IMG/VR virus record: IMGVR_UViG_3300020165_000007
Span: 62,001 to 126,000 of that record
Direction: 5' to 3' (one strand)
From: a virus
DNA length: 64,000 nt
Shown here: piece by piece, positions 27,074-35,642 of the stretch
How the letters are laid out: the number at the start of each line of letters is the position of its first letter
How positions within the stretch are numbered: the stretch's first letter is position 1
Translations under genes and position numbers: made by a program
The notes under the pieces: model-generated
Database searches by the model: none
The model's input: the letters and a program-made list of their open reading frames with translations, nothing else
What the model was told of the DNA's origin: nothing

Positions 27074-27673
27074 ATGTTTAAAAAATTTAATGAACTAAAC
27101 GACAGTTTGAGAGCCTTAAAAGATTTAGAAAGTAAATTAAGCGATGTGGATATGAGTAACCCCCAAGAATTATTAAATAGTTTAGGGGTAAACATTGATG
27201 AGGTTGAAGATAGTTTTAATAACAATTTTACAGGTATTGTTGAGCTAAAATACTTTTTGGACTCAGATAATAAGGAGCCTGAATATGCTTACCCTACCGA
27301 TTCAGGGTTTGACTTAAGGTCTAATGTCGATATTACCTTAGAGCCTTTTGGTAGAGCGTTAGTCCCTACAGGTATTCATTTTGATGTACCCGAAAGGTGT
27401 GAAATACAAGTTAGACCAAAAAGTGGGTTAGCAATTAAACGTGGTTTATCAGTCTTAAATACTCCAGGTACAGTAGACTATGGATATACAGGAGAAATTA
27501 AAGTAATCGTCTTTAATATGAGTAATGAGGTACAGAGTATAGTTAAAGGGGACAAGGTCGCTCAAGCTGTTGTATGTCCTGTAGTACAGGGTTCTGAAAT
27601 TAACCTAAAGAGAGTGGATAAAATTGAGAATAAAGACCGTAACAGTAATGGGTTTGGTTCTACAGGAAATTAA
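27074..27673 (+). CDS. dut: dUTP diphosphatase (trimeric dUTPase)
   Basis: A 199 aa protein. After about 55 extra N-terminal residues that look like a short coiled coil, the five dUTPase motifs appear in order: AYPTDSGFDLRS, RPKSGLAIKRGL, LNTPGTVDYGYTGEI, GDKVAQAVV and NSNGFGSTGN. The enzyme removes dUTP to dUMP and so keeps uracil out of phage DNA. The N-terminal extension is unusual for the trimeric family, and the last motif has SNGFG instead of the usual TGGFG. The catalytic Asp and Tyr (VDYGYTG) are kept. Confidence 0.95.
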   Translation: MFKKFNELNDSLRALKDLESKLSDVDMSNPQELLNSLGVNIDEVEDSFNNNFTGIVELKYFLDSDNKEPEYAYPTDSGFDLRSNVDITLEPFGRALVPTGIHFDVPERCEIQVRPKSGLAIKRGLSVLNTPGTVDYGYTGEIKVIVFNMSNEVQSIVKGDKVAQAVVCPVVQGSEINLKRVDKIENKDRNSNGFGSTGN

Positions 27674-27679
27674 AAAATT

Positions 27680-28108
27680 ATGAAGAAGACTATTGAATTA
27701 AAAACAATTACAGATGATGAAGGGTATGCCACTAGTCCTACCTTACCTGACGGAATAAAAAATTATCTTATTGATATAGATGGTACTATCACCGATGATG
27801 TCCCTAATGAAGAATCTGAAAGAATGAGACAAGTCATACCATATGAAGGTTCAGTTGAAACTTTAAACGGGTGGTTTAATGAAGGACATATAATAACTTT
27901 TTTTACTTCACGAACTGAAGAGGTAAGGGAGATAACCGAGGAGTGGTTAGATAAGTGGGGGTTCAAATATAGTAACCTGTTAATGGGTAAACCTCGTGGG
28001 GGTAATTATCATTGGGTAGACAATCACATTGTAAGAGGAACGAGATATAACGGACAGTGGACTGAGTTGACAAATAAAATGGTAGAAATTCAAGTATTTG
28101 ACGACTAA
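27680..28108 (+). CDS. HAD-superfamily hydrolase, small
   Basis: A 142 aa protein with the HAD nucleophile motif YLIDIDGTITDD near residue 30, motif II IITFFTSRTEE near residue 75 and a C-terminal KPRGGNYHWVDNH with the motif III/IV Lys and Asp. Small phage HAD enzymes act as 5'-nucleotidases or sugar-phosphate phosphatases. With dUTPase before it and glycosyltransferases after it, either substrate type is possible. It ends on the first base of the next start. Confidence 0.75.
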   Translation: MKKTIELKTITDDEGYATSPTLPDGIKNYLIDIDGTITDDVPNEESERMRQVIPYEGSVETLNGWFNEGHIITFFTSRTEEVREITEEWLDKWGFKYSNLLMGKPRGGNYHWVDNHIVRGTRYNGQWTELTNKMVEIQVFDD

Positions 28109-29970
28109 TGATTACAATAGGGTTTAGTACAAGGGAGGTCGATAATAAGTTCATAGAACATATTAAGAAGACTTGTGGTCCAAAAAATATTGAAGTTATA
28201 CCTTTTGAAAATAAAGGTTCTCATTCTTTAACTGAAGCTTATAATATATTACTTGAGAAAGCAAGTAATAATATTGTGGTACTATGTCATGATGATATAT
28301 ATTTTGATAAAAAGGGTTGGGGTTCTAAAATATTAAACCATTTTAAAAAAAACCCTGACTATGGAATATTAGGTGTTGCCGGCTCAACTATTTTTCCTTC
28401 GTCCGCTAGATGGTGGGAAGATACTAGTAAAATGAGAGGGATTGTTAATCACGAACACAATGGTAAAAAATGGGAGTCAAAGTACTCAAATAGTAGAGGT
28501 AATAAGATTGACGAGGTTGTGGTGGCAGATGGTGTTTTTTTGTCAGTAAATAAAAACAGATTAAAAAAAACTTTTAATGAAGATATAAAAGGATTTCATT
28601 TTTACGATGTAAGTTTTACTTTCGAAAATTATATAGACGGAACCAAAATAGGGATTATGTATGATGTTAGAATTACCCACAAATCAATAGGTCAAACTAA
28701 TCAAGAGTGGGAAGATAATAGAATTAAAATCTCAAATTTATATAGTGAGTTTTTACCTAAAAAAATACTAAAAGATAAAAACAGTATATTAAAAATACTT
28801 TTATTAGTTAAAAAATATATTAAGGAAAATTACAATTCACTTAATACTCATGAACTAACTATTGTATCTGAATCTGTCGAGTATAGTAAAAATATTTTTG
28901 AAATTAGTACGATTCCGAGTACATTTTTAGGTGATGGTATTACACAAATAGGGGTAAATAAAACTGTTTCAGTAAAAAATAGGTTATATAAAACAAAACA
29001 AGTAGATTATGATTTAATAATTTCAGATTCCGAATTACTTTCTAATAAAATTAAGTACATTTATCCTAACACAAAACATATTTTTATAGGTGAAAAAAAA
29101 GAAATTCATAGTTCGGTTGAATTTATAAAGAATCTTAATTATGAAGATATTCATTTATTATCTAATAATAACATATCAAAACCTAAAGTTAAGGTATTGA
29201 CGGGGTTCTCAAACCAAGGAGGGTCTACATTTGCCATTTCAAGACTAGTTAATTATTTTAATAAAAATGATATACCCTCGACTATGTATGGACCACATGA
29301 TTATCATTTAAACTTATGTAATTCTGACTTAAGTGAAAATTTATCATTAAATACAGAAGACATTCTAATTACACATTTCATAAATTTAAAAGAAAGACCT
29401 AACGTAAAAAAAGTAATTTTATTTTGCCATGAAAAAAATCTTTTTGAAGTGTCAAAAATGAAACCTTACTGGGATGAAGTAGTGTTCCTTAATAATAAAC
29501 ACAAGAATTATCATTCAGGATACGATGGAAAATACACCATAATACCTAACTTTAAAGAGTTTTTTGAGGTCAGTAAAACTAAGGATAGTATAAACACTGC
29601 AGGTATTATTGGGTCTATAGATATTAATAAACAAACCCATAAATCTATTGAAAGGGCTTTAAATGATGGATACCAAAAGGTTATACTTTTTGGTACTGTA
29701 ACTGATATAAAATATTATCAAGATTATGTCAGTCCTTTAATTGATGGTAAAAATGTTATAGAATATGGTTTTACTGATGATAAAGAAAAAATATATTCTA
29801 TGGTTAATGCTGTTTATCAGTCTTCTTTAAGTGAAGTCGCATCTTTAGTAAAAGAAGAGTGTGAGATGACTGGTACAAAATTTAATGGTAACTCTCACAT
29901 AGACAATGATACTGAATCATTGTCGGATGAAGAAATATTTAAAAAATGGAAAAATTTATTAAAATTGTAA
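28108..29970 (+). CDS. Two-domain glycosyltransferase (GT-A fused to GT-B-like)
   Basis: A 620 aa protein. Residues 1-210 resemble a GT2-like GT-A domain: VVLCHDDIYFDKKGWG carries the metal-binding acidic pair, and VVVADGVFLSVNKNRL follows, with FHFYDVSFTFE as the acceptor-side motif. After a linker (about 215-360), residues about 365-600 look like a GT-B transferase: KVLTGFSNQGGSTFAISRLV, then VILFCHEKNLFEV, YTIIPNFKEFF and VNAVYQSSLSEVASLV. One polypeptide may thus add two sugars in sequence. Assignments are from motifs. Donors and acceptors are unknown. Confidence 0.7.
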   Translation: MITIGFSTREVDNKFIEHIKKTCGPKNIEVIPFENKGSHSLTEAYNILLEKASNNIVVLCHDDIYFDKKGWGSKILNHFKKNPDYGILGVAGSTIFPSSARWWEDTSKMRGIVNHEHNGKKWESKYSNSRGNKIDEVVVADGVFLSVNKNRLKKTFNEDIKGFHFYDVSFTFENYIDGTKIGIMYDVRITHKSIGQTNQEWEDNRIKISNLYSEFLPKKILKDKNSILKILLLVKKYIKENYNSLNTHELTIVSESVEYSKNIFEISTIPSTFLGDGITQIGVNKTVSVKNRLYKTKQVDYDLIISDSELLSNKIKYIYPNTKHIFIGEKKEIHSSVEFIKNLNYEDIHLLSNNNISKPKVKVLTGFSNQGGSTFAISRLVNYFNKNDIPSTMYGPHDYHLNLCNSDLSENLSLNTEDILITHFINLKERPNVKKVILFCHEKNLFEVSKMKPYWDEVVFLNNKHKNYHSGYDGKYTIIPNFKEFFEVSKTKDSINTAGIIGSIDINKQTHKSIERALNDGYQKVILFGTVTDIKYYQDYVSPLIDGKNVIEYGFTDDKEKIYSMVNAVYQSSLSEVASLVKEECEMTGTKFNGNSHIDNDTESLSDEEIFKKWKNLLKL

Positions 29971-29971
29971 G

Positions 29972-30685
29972 ATGATAATATTAACTACTCTTTTTAACGC
30001 TGAAAAATACATCGAAAGATGTTTGTACTCAATAATGAGTCAAACATTTAAAGACTTTAGATGTTATATAACTGATGATATGTCTACAGATAAAAGTGTG
30101 GATATAGTTAAAAAAATTATAAAGGACGACGACAGATTTATTTTAATAGAAAATAAAGAAAAATTTTATCAACCAGGAAATTACGACCAAGTAATTAGAA
30201 GTAATCCATTAATTAATGATGATGACGTTTGCGTTGAGGTAGATGGGGATGACTGGTTACCTGATTCAAAAACACTACATAGAATTAACAACGTTTATCT
30301 CGATAAAGATGTTTGGATAGCAAATGGTAAATTTAGGTATTCTTCAGGTGCAAATGGTTTTGCACAAAAACAAACTAATTTTGACTCTCTAAGGAAACAT
30401 AGATTTACTGCATCACATATTAGAACTTGGAGGGCTTTCCTTTGGAGAAATATCGACATATCTGATTTAAAGGATGAAAATGGAGTATATTGGAAAATGA
30501 CCGGTGATTTATCATTTATGTTTCCTATGCTTGAAATGTCAGGGGAAAAACATTATGTCTTTATGGAAGACATAAATTACGTTTATAACGAACAAAACCC
30601 AATTAATGACCACAAAGTAGATTTGTCATTAGTAAATGAAATTGCCTTAAAAATAAGAAATAAAAAAAAATATAAAAAAATATAA
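29972..30685 (+). CDS. Glycosyltransferase family 2
   Basis: A 237 aa GT-A enzyme. The start MIILTTLFNAEKYIERCLYS, followed by SQTFKDF and YITDDMSTDKSVDI, is the classic GT2 nucleotide-binding region. The DxD equivalent is VEVDGDDWLPD near residue 90. The C-terminus is basic and short, with no membrane segment, so the enzyme is probably cytosolic. It begins two bases after the two-domain transferase and ends two bases before the aminotransferase-like gene. Confidence 0.88.
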   Translation: MIILTTLFNAEKYIERCLYSIMSQTFKDFRCYITDDMSTDKSVDIVKKIIKDDDRFILIENKEKFYQPGNYDQVIRSNPLINDDDVCVEVDGDDWLPDSKTLHRINNVYLDKDVWIANGKFRYSSGANGFAQKQTNFDSLRKHRFTASHIRTWRAFLWRNIDISDLKDENGVYWKMTGDLSFMFPMLEMSGEKHYVFMEDINYVYNEQNPINDHKVDLSLVNEIALKIRNKKKYKKI

Positions 30686-30687
30686 AA

Positions 30688-31833
30688 ATGAAAAAAGTTT
30701 GGTATGCCCCCTATAAGTTTGAGTCCTATGGTGAAGAGGAAATAAAAGCAGTAGAAGAATCACTTAGAAGTGGGTGGTTAGGAGGTCAAGGACCTAAATC
30801 TATCGAGTTTGAAAAAGCGATTGCAAAGCGTTTTGGTAAGAAGTTTGGTGTTTTTGTTAATTCAGGCTCTTCCGCCTGTTTATTGGCTTTGGCGGCGTTA
30901 GACCTTTTAAAAGGGTCTAAAGTAATTACACCGGCTTGTACCTTTTCAACAACTTTAGCCCCAATAATACAGTTAGGATATGAACCTGTGTTTGTTGATG
31001 TGGGTTTGAATGACTACGTGGCACATGTTGAAGATATTATTAACGTGGTAACACCTGAGGTTAAGGCGATTATGTTACCTAACCTAATAGGTAATAAACC
31101 AAATTGGAAGTTACTCAAGGAGCAGTTAAAGTTAATTGGTAGAGAAGATATTTACTTGATTGAGGATTCGGCGGACACCTTAACTGAAACCCTTGAAACT
31201 GATGTTGCGACAACTAGTTTTTATGCGTCTCACGTTATAACTGCAGGTGGTGTTGGCGGAATGGTAATGTTTAACGATGAAAAGCACGTTACTAAATGTT
31301 TACAGTACCGTGATTGGGGTAGATTAGGTAATGACTCTGAAATAATGGACGATAGATTTACTCATGAAGTTGACGGTATACCTTATGACCACAAATTTTT
31401 ATACAGTGTATTAGGTTACCATATGAAATGTAGTGAAATGAATGCCGCTTTTGGTTTAGTTCAGTTGGAAAGGTTTAAAAAGTTTTCACAGATACGAAGA
31501 GATAATTTTGAACGATATATAGAAAACTTACAAGGTATTGGAGATTTGATTTTACCTGATGATTCAATTGAACCTAATTGGTTGGCGATACCGTTACAAA
31601 CTGAAAAAAGGTTTGAGTTATTAACATTTTTAGAAAATAGTAATATTCAAACTAGAGTTACCTTTGCGGGTAATGTTACAAGACACCCTGTCTATAGAGA
31701 ATACTTACAGGATTTTGAAAATTCTGATTTAATCATGAAGAACGGTTTTTTGTTAGGAGCTCATCATGGGATGAACATAGAAGACGTTGATTATGTTTGT
31801 GACAAAATAAAAGAATTTTTTAGTGAGTCATGA
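30688..31833 (+). CDS. DegT/RfbH-like sugar 3-dehydrase (PLP enzyme with His in place of Lys)
   Basis: A 381 aa DegT/DnrJ/EryC1/StrS-fold enzyme (SGWLGGQGPKSIEFEKAI, NSGSSACLLALAAL, TPACTFSTTLAPI). The usual PLP lysine is replaced by His182 in TSFYASHVITAGGVGG. This replacement marks the RfbH/DdhC and ColD 3-dehydrases, which remove the C3 hydroxyl of a 4-keto-6-deoxy sugar nucleotide. The following RDWGRLG and PYDHKFLYSVLGYHMKCSEM match RfbH closely, but the cysteines that bind the 2Fe-2S cluster in RfbH are absent after RDWGR. It may therefore work by a ColD-like route. It overlaps the reductase gene by four bases, and together they suggest a dideoxysugar. Confidence 0.85.
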   Translation: MKKVWYAPYKFESYGEEEIKAVEESLRSGWLGGQGPKSIEFEKAIAKRFGKKFGVFVNSGSSACLLALAALDLLKGSKVITPACTFSTTLAPIIQLGYEPVFVDVGLNDYVAHVEDIINVVTPEVKAIMLPNLIGNKPNWKLLKEQLKLIGREDIYLIEDSADTLTETLETDVATTSFYASHVITAGGVGGMVMFNDEKHVTKCLQYRDWGRLGNDSEIMDDRFTHEVDGIPYDHKFLYSVLGYHMKCSEMNAAFGLVQLERFKKFSQIRRDNFERYIENLQGIGDLILPDDSIEPNWLAIPLQTEKRFELLTFLENSNIQTRVTFAGNVTRHPVYREYLQDFENSDLIMKNGFLLGAHHGMNIEDVDYVCDKIKEFFSES

Positions 31834-32507
31834 AACCTTTAGTTTTAGGTAACGGTCTTTTAGGTTCTGAAATTATAAAATTAACGGGATGGGACTTTGT
31901 TTCTAGGAAGTCTCATAATTTTAATATTGAAAATTTTGAGTCTTATATTGATTCACAATATGATACGATTATAAATTGTGTGGCAAATACAGATACCTAC
32001 TCAAAAGATAAAGATTCTCATTGGGATGTTAATGTAAAATTTGTTGATAAGTTAATTGATTATTGTAACAGTAATGATGTAAAATTAGTTCATCTGTCTA
32101 GCGATTATCTTTATACGGGGTCAGAAGTTAACGCTTCAGAGGAAAGTGTTCCTGTTCATTGTGACACTTGGTATGGATATACTAAATTAGTTTCAGACGC
32201 TTTAGTTCAGTTAAGGTGTAAAAATCATTTATTAATTAGGTGTACTCATAAACCAACACCATTTCCATATGATAATGCTTGGGTTGACCAAGTTGGTAAC
32301 TTTGATTATGTCGATATAATTTCTAATTTAATTATAAAATTAATTAAAAAGAATTTATCGGGACTCTATAATGTGGGGACTGAAACTAAAACTATGTTTG
32401 AACTGGCGTCAAAAACAAAGACGGTAAATAAATCATTTGCTCCTGTAAATGCACCTAAAAATACGTCTATGAATATTAAAAAATTATTAACAGACTTAAA
32501 TGAATAA
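31830..32507 (+). CDS. RmlD-like NAD(P)-dependent sugar reductase (SDR)
   Basis: A 225 aa protein. The nucleotide-binding turn is LVLGNGLLGSEII, with TIINCVANTD on the next strand. LVHLSSDYLYTGS and the catalytic WYGYTKLVSD (YxxxK) follow. This is the RmlD/dTDP-4-dehydrorhamnose reductase type, shortened at the C-terminus (usual length about 290). It probably reduces the 4-keto group of the sugar made by the preceding dehydrase. It overlaps both neighbours. Confidence 0.82.
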   Translation: MKPLVLGNGLLGSEIIKLTGWDFVSRKSHNFNIENFESYIDSQYDTIINCVANTDTYSKDKDSHWDVNVKFVDKLIDYCNSNDVKLVHLSSDYLYTGSEVNASEESVPVHCDTWYGYTKLVSDALVQLRCKNHLLIRCTHKPTPFPYDNAWVDQVGNFDYVDIISNLIIKLIKKNLSGLYNVGTETKTMFELASKTKTVNKSFAPVNAPKNTSMNIKKLLTDLNE

Positions 32508-33198
32508 TCCATTTTTTTCAGTTGCAATACCAACTTACGGATATGACGGTAAGGGTTCTGATTTTTTAAATTTTAGTTTATCTAAATTAAGTAGTCAGAC
32601 TTTTAAGGATTTCGAGGTTGTTATATCTGACCATAGTAGTGATGACACGATAAAAGAAGTGTGTGAGAGATGGTCGAATAAGTTAAATATAAATCATACT
32701 TTTAATTCAAAAGGTCGAGGTATTATCTCACCTAACATTAATGAGGCGTTAAAAAAGTGTGAAGGGAGATGGATAAAGATATTATTTCAAGATGATTTTT
32801 TATTTGATGAATACTCGTTAGAAAAACAAAAAAAATTCATAGAAGACAAGGATAACTTAGTATGGTTTTTTTCAAAATTTTACCACAGTAATGACGGTAA
32901 ATCGTTTTATAGATTATATACACCGAAGTGGAATAATACTGTTTGGGTTGGAAATAATACTTTAGGTTGTCCTAGTGGACTTACGATAAAAAATAAAGAT
33001 ATTTTATTTTTTGATGAAAATCTTAATTGGTTAATGGATTGTGATTACTATCAGAGTATGTTCATTAAATACGGCGAACCTGAGGTATTAGATGAGATAA
33101 CCGTTGTAAATAGAACATGGGGGAATCGCCTTACTGATACCATATCTCAACAAATAAAGGATGAGGAATTTGTTTTAGTTAAGAAAAAATATGCTTGA
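32500..33198 (+). CDS. Glycosyltransferase family 2
   Basis: A 232 aa GT-A enzyme. FFSVAIPTYGYDGKGSDFLN, then SQTFKDFEVVISDHSSDDTI, is the GT2 start. The acidic motif is WIKILFQDDFLFDE near residue 95, followed by CPSGLTIKNKDILFFDENLN and WLMDCDYYQSM, the acceptor-side region. There is no membrane segment. It overlaps the reductase by 8 bases and the next gene by 8 bases. Confidence 0.85.
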   Translation: MNNPFFSVAIPTYGYDGKGSDFLNFSLSKLSSQTFKDFEVVISDHSSDDTIKEVCERWSNKLNINHTFNSKGRGIISPNINEALKKCEGRWIKILFQDDFLFDEYSLEKQKKFIEDKDNLVWFFSKFYHSNDGKSFYRLYTPKWNNTVWVGNNTLGCPSGLTIKNKDILFFDENLNWLMDCDYYQSMFIKYGEPEVLDEITVVNRTWGNRLTDTISQQIKDEEFVLVKKKYA

Positions 33199-33850
33199 TT
33201 TAAATAATATAACTTTAGTTGCCCTAACAAGTGTTAGGTTAGAACAAACCATAAAGGCGTTACAACACAGTTCTTTAAAAATTAACTTCGGTGACATAAA
33301 ATTATTAAGCGATATTAAACCTGATAATTTACCTGATAATATAACACATGAGTATGTACCTAAATGTAATAATATAGATGAGTGGAATTATCATATAATT
33401 TATACTTTACCAAAATATATAGAAACCGACTATATCATTTTAATACACGATAATGGGTTTATTGTAAATCCTGAAGTGTGGACTGATGAATTTTTAAAAT
33501 ATGATTATATCGGGGCGCCATGGCCATTACCTAAAGATGATTTTTCATATAGAGATATAAATGGAGAAGTTATTAGACAAGGAAATAGTGTATCTCTAAG
33601 AAGTAAAAAATTATTAGATGTTGCGAACAAATTAGATTTAGAATGGAAAGCCTTTCATGGTTTTACAAATGAAGACGGATTTATATGTGTTAATTATCGT
33701 CATGAATATATAAATGAAGGTTGTGTTTTTGCACCTATCGATATATCCTGTTTATTTTCTAAAGAAACTGAGTTACCTGAAAATCGCGGAATTAATACGT
33801 TTGCCTTTCACAACTATAATGGAGAAAACAGAAAATACCCTAAATTTTAA
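33191..33850 (+). CDS. DUF5672-like putative glycosyltransferase
   Basis: A 219 aa protein with the DUF5672 layout: ITLVALTSVRLEQTIKALQ at the start, YIILIHDNGFIVNPEVWTDE near the middle, and FLKYDYIGAPWPLP followed by a short Gly-rich turn and SVSLRSKKLLD. Members of this family are found in glycan gene clusters and are thought to be glycosyltransferases. Family recognition is by eye. It overlaps the previous GT2 gene by 8 bases. Confidence 0.7.
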   Translation: MLDLNNITLVALTSVRLEQTIKALQHSSLKINFGDIKLLSDIKPDNLPDNITHEYVPKCNNIDEWNYHIIYTLPKYIETDYIILIHDNGFIVNPEVWTDEFLKYDYIGAPWPLPKDDFSYRDINGEVIRQGNSVSLRSKKLLDVANKLDLEWKAFHGFTNEDGFICVNYRHEYINEGCVFAPIDISCLFSKETELPENRGINTFAFHNYNGENRKYPKF

Positions 33851-33854
33851 AATA

Positions 33855-34044
33855 ATGAAAGATAATAACTACAGGGGCTAAATTAATAATCACCGATTTT
33901 AATCATTTACCCGAAAACCCCAAAGATTTTTGGACGGATGAATATACCGATAACTATATAGTATATGATAAGGCACATAGATTTAATGAAACTAATAAAA
34001 TAGTCCATAAAGAAAATTTAGGGTCAAATATATATGATAAATGA
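33855..34044 (+). pseudogene. Frameshifted or mis-started small gene (about 62 aa)
   Basis: The only ATG here (33855) reads nine codons in its own frame. Removing one base (the G at 33861) joins ATG-AAA to a 60-codon open frame starting IITTGAKLIITDFNHLPENP, which ends in the TGA at 34042-34044 and overlaps the ATG of the next gene in the usual ATGA way. The open frame itself has only AAG/ATA codons after an in-frame TGA (33856). A one-base insertion, a sequencing error or an unusual start would each explain this. The product resembles the N-terminus of a sugar-operon protein but no family was recognised. Confidence 0.6.
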
Positions 34045-34721
34045 GTACTAAAGAAATTGTAATAGCGGCTTACGATAAAGAATTAGATTGGATAACCCAA
34101 TTTGATTCTGATATTAAACAAACAATATACAGAAAAGGTATTGAAACTGATAATGAAAATGAAATATTTATTGAGAATAATATGGGTAGATGTGTACATT
34201 CATTTTTTTATCACATTTATAAAAATTATGATAATTTATCAGACATAACGTTCTTTGTACAAGATTATCCATTTGACCACTGGGAAGATTTAATTGAAGT
34301 AATTAATAATGAAACTTGGGTTGATAGGTGTGCTTTAGAAATCGAGGGTTATTATGGTTTCCATTGGAATTCTATAAAAGTTCCATCACCAAAAGGGGGT
34401 ATTATGCACTCCCTTAAACCAACAACACATCATGGTAATGGTAACATTATTAGTTGTAACTCAAATGGTAGCCCACAAGACCGAAACCCATTAATAAATG
34501 TTGATAAATATTGGGAATTATTATTTGAAGGGATACCACCACCTATATATGAATTCATACCAGGTGGACATTTCGGCATAACAAAAGAATATACCCATCT
34601 AAGGTCTCGTGAATTTTATGGTAAAATATGTAATTTATTAACTGAAGATATATGGGCACCATGGATGATAGAACGTTTAGAGTGTTACATATTCAACCCA
34701 AAATATAAAACAAAATTATGA
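34041..34721 (+). CDS. DUF3431-like protein
   Basis: A 226 aa protein. EIVIAAYDKELDWITQFDSD, then TIYRKG, NNMGRCVHSFFYHIYKNYDN and ITFFVQDYPFDH match the pattern of DUF3431 (a strand ending in A-x-Y/R-x-E, then YxKG, N-x-G-R-E-x-x-x-Y-L-x-(Y/H)-I, and FxQ). PGGHFGITKEYTHLRSREFY follows near the end. This family occurs with glycosyltransferases in capsule and phage sugar clusters, with function unproven. It is coupled to both neighbours by ATGA-type overlaps. Confidence 0.65.
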   Translation: MSTKEIVIAAYDKELDWITQFDSDIKQTIYRKGIETDNENEIFIENNMGRCVHSFFYHIYKNYDNLSDITFFVQDYPFDHWEDLIEVINNETWVDRCALEIEGYYGFHWNSIKVPSPKGGIMHSLKPTTHHGNGNIISCNSNGSPQDRNPLINVDKYWELLFEGIPPPIYEFIPGGHFGITKEYTHLRSREFYGKICNLLTEDIWAPWMIERLECYIFNPKYKTKL

Positions 34722-35641
34722 TAACGACAAATTTAACTGGAAATCTAGGGAACCACATGTGGCAATATGCGGTATGTAGAACAATAGCTGAGAAACTAGG
34801 GTATGAGTGGGGTATAAACCCATCGCCAAGTCATGATTACTTTAAAGGGCAATCACAAATGACATTTATGAATGTTGATTTTGGTAAACCTGTAGAAGGT
34901 ATTATACATGAATATCATGAATCTTGGAAAGAAATATCTCACGTAGATAAAGTTAATATAACAATGTTAAATCCCTCATTATATGAGATACAAGATAATA
35001 CTATATTAGTCGGAGATAAGAGTATTAACCCAGGAGCGATAGGTGGTATATATCAGTCAGAAGAATATATAATTAATAGAAAGTCAGATATTAGAGAATG
35101 GTTTAAGATTAAAAACGAGTCAAAAAAAAATTATGATAAAATATTATCTGATAAGGGTATTGTTCTTGATGAAAATCTTTGTGTTATTAATTTCAGAGGT
35201 GGGGAGTATAGGTCGATACCAAATGTATTATTAAGAAGGGAATATTGGAGGGATTCAATTAACCACATGTTAATAATAAACCCTAATATGAAATTTGTGA
35301 TTATAACAGATGACCCAAACACCGCAAATAAGTTTATGCCCTTTCCAATCGAATCAATTCATGTTGATGTTGGATTTGATTTTTACGTTGTCAATCAAGC
35401 TAAATGGAATATAATATCCAATTCAACATTTGGTTGGTGGGCAGCATGGCTTAATGACAAAACAAATAAAATAATAGCTCCTAAGTATTGGGCTAGACAT
35501 AATGTTAGTGATGGGTATTGGGCCACAGGAGATTCGTACACCATAGGGTTTACATATATGGATAGGGAAGGAAATTTATATGATTATGAAACTTGTAAAA
35601 AAGAGGCAGAAATTTACTATAAACAAAAAAATATAATTTAA
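34718..35641 (+). CDS. GT11-like fucosyltransferase with degenerate motif I
   Basis: A 307 aa protein with the GT11 start MITTNLTGNLGNHMWQYAVC (compare G-x-G-L-G-N-Q-M-F-Q-Y-A). The later motifs are FVIITDDPNTANKF and WNIISNSTFGWWAAWLND followed by IIAPKYW. The GDP-fucose motif usually written HxRRGDY is VINFRGGEY here, losing the His and one Arg and changing DY to EY. This could mean a different donor or a weak enzyme. A second, canonical GT11 lies at 37239. They differ enough to be old paralogues or separate acquisitions. Confidence 0.75.
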   Translation: MITTNLTGNLGNHMWQYAVCRTIAEKLGYEWGINPSPSHDYFKGQSQMTFMNVDFGKPVEGIIHEYHESWKEISHVDKVNITMLNPSLYEIQDNTILVGDKSINPGAIGGIYQSEEYIINRKSDIREWFKIKNESKKNYDKILSDKGIVLDENLCVINFRGGEYRSIPNVLLRREYWRDSINHMLIINPNMKFVIITDDPNTANKFMPFPIESIHVDVGFDFYVVNQAKWNIISNSTFGWWAAWLNDKTNKIIAPKYWARHNVSDGYWATGDSYTIGFTYMDREGNLYDYETCKKEAEIYYKQKNII

Positions 35642-35642
35642 T

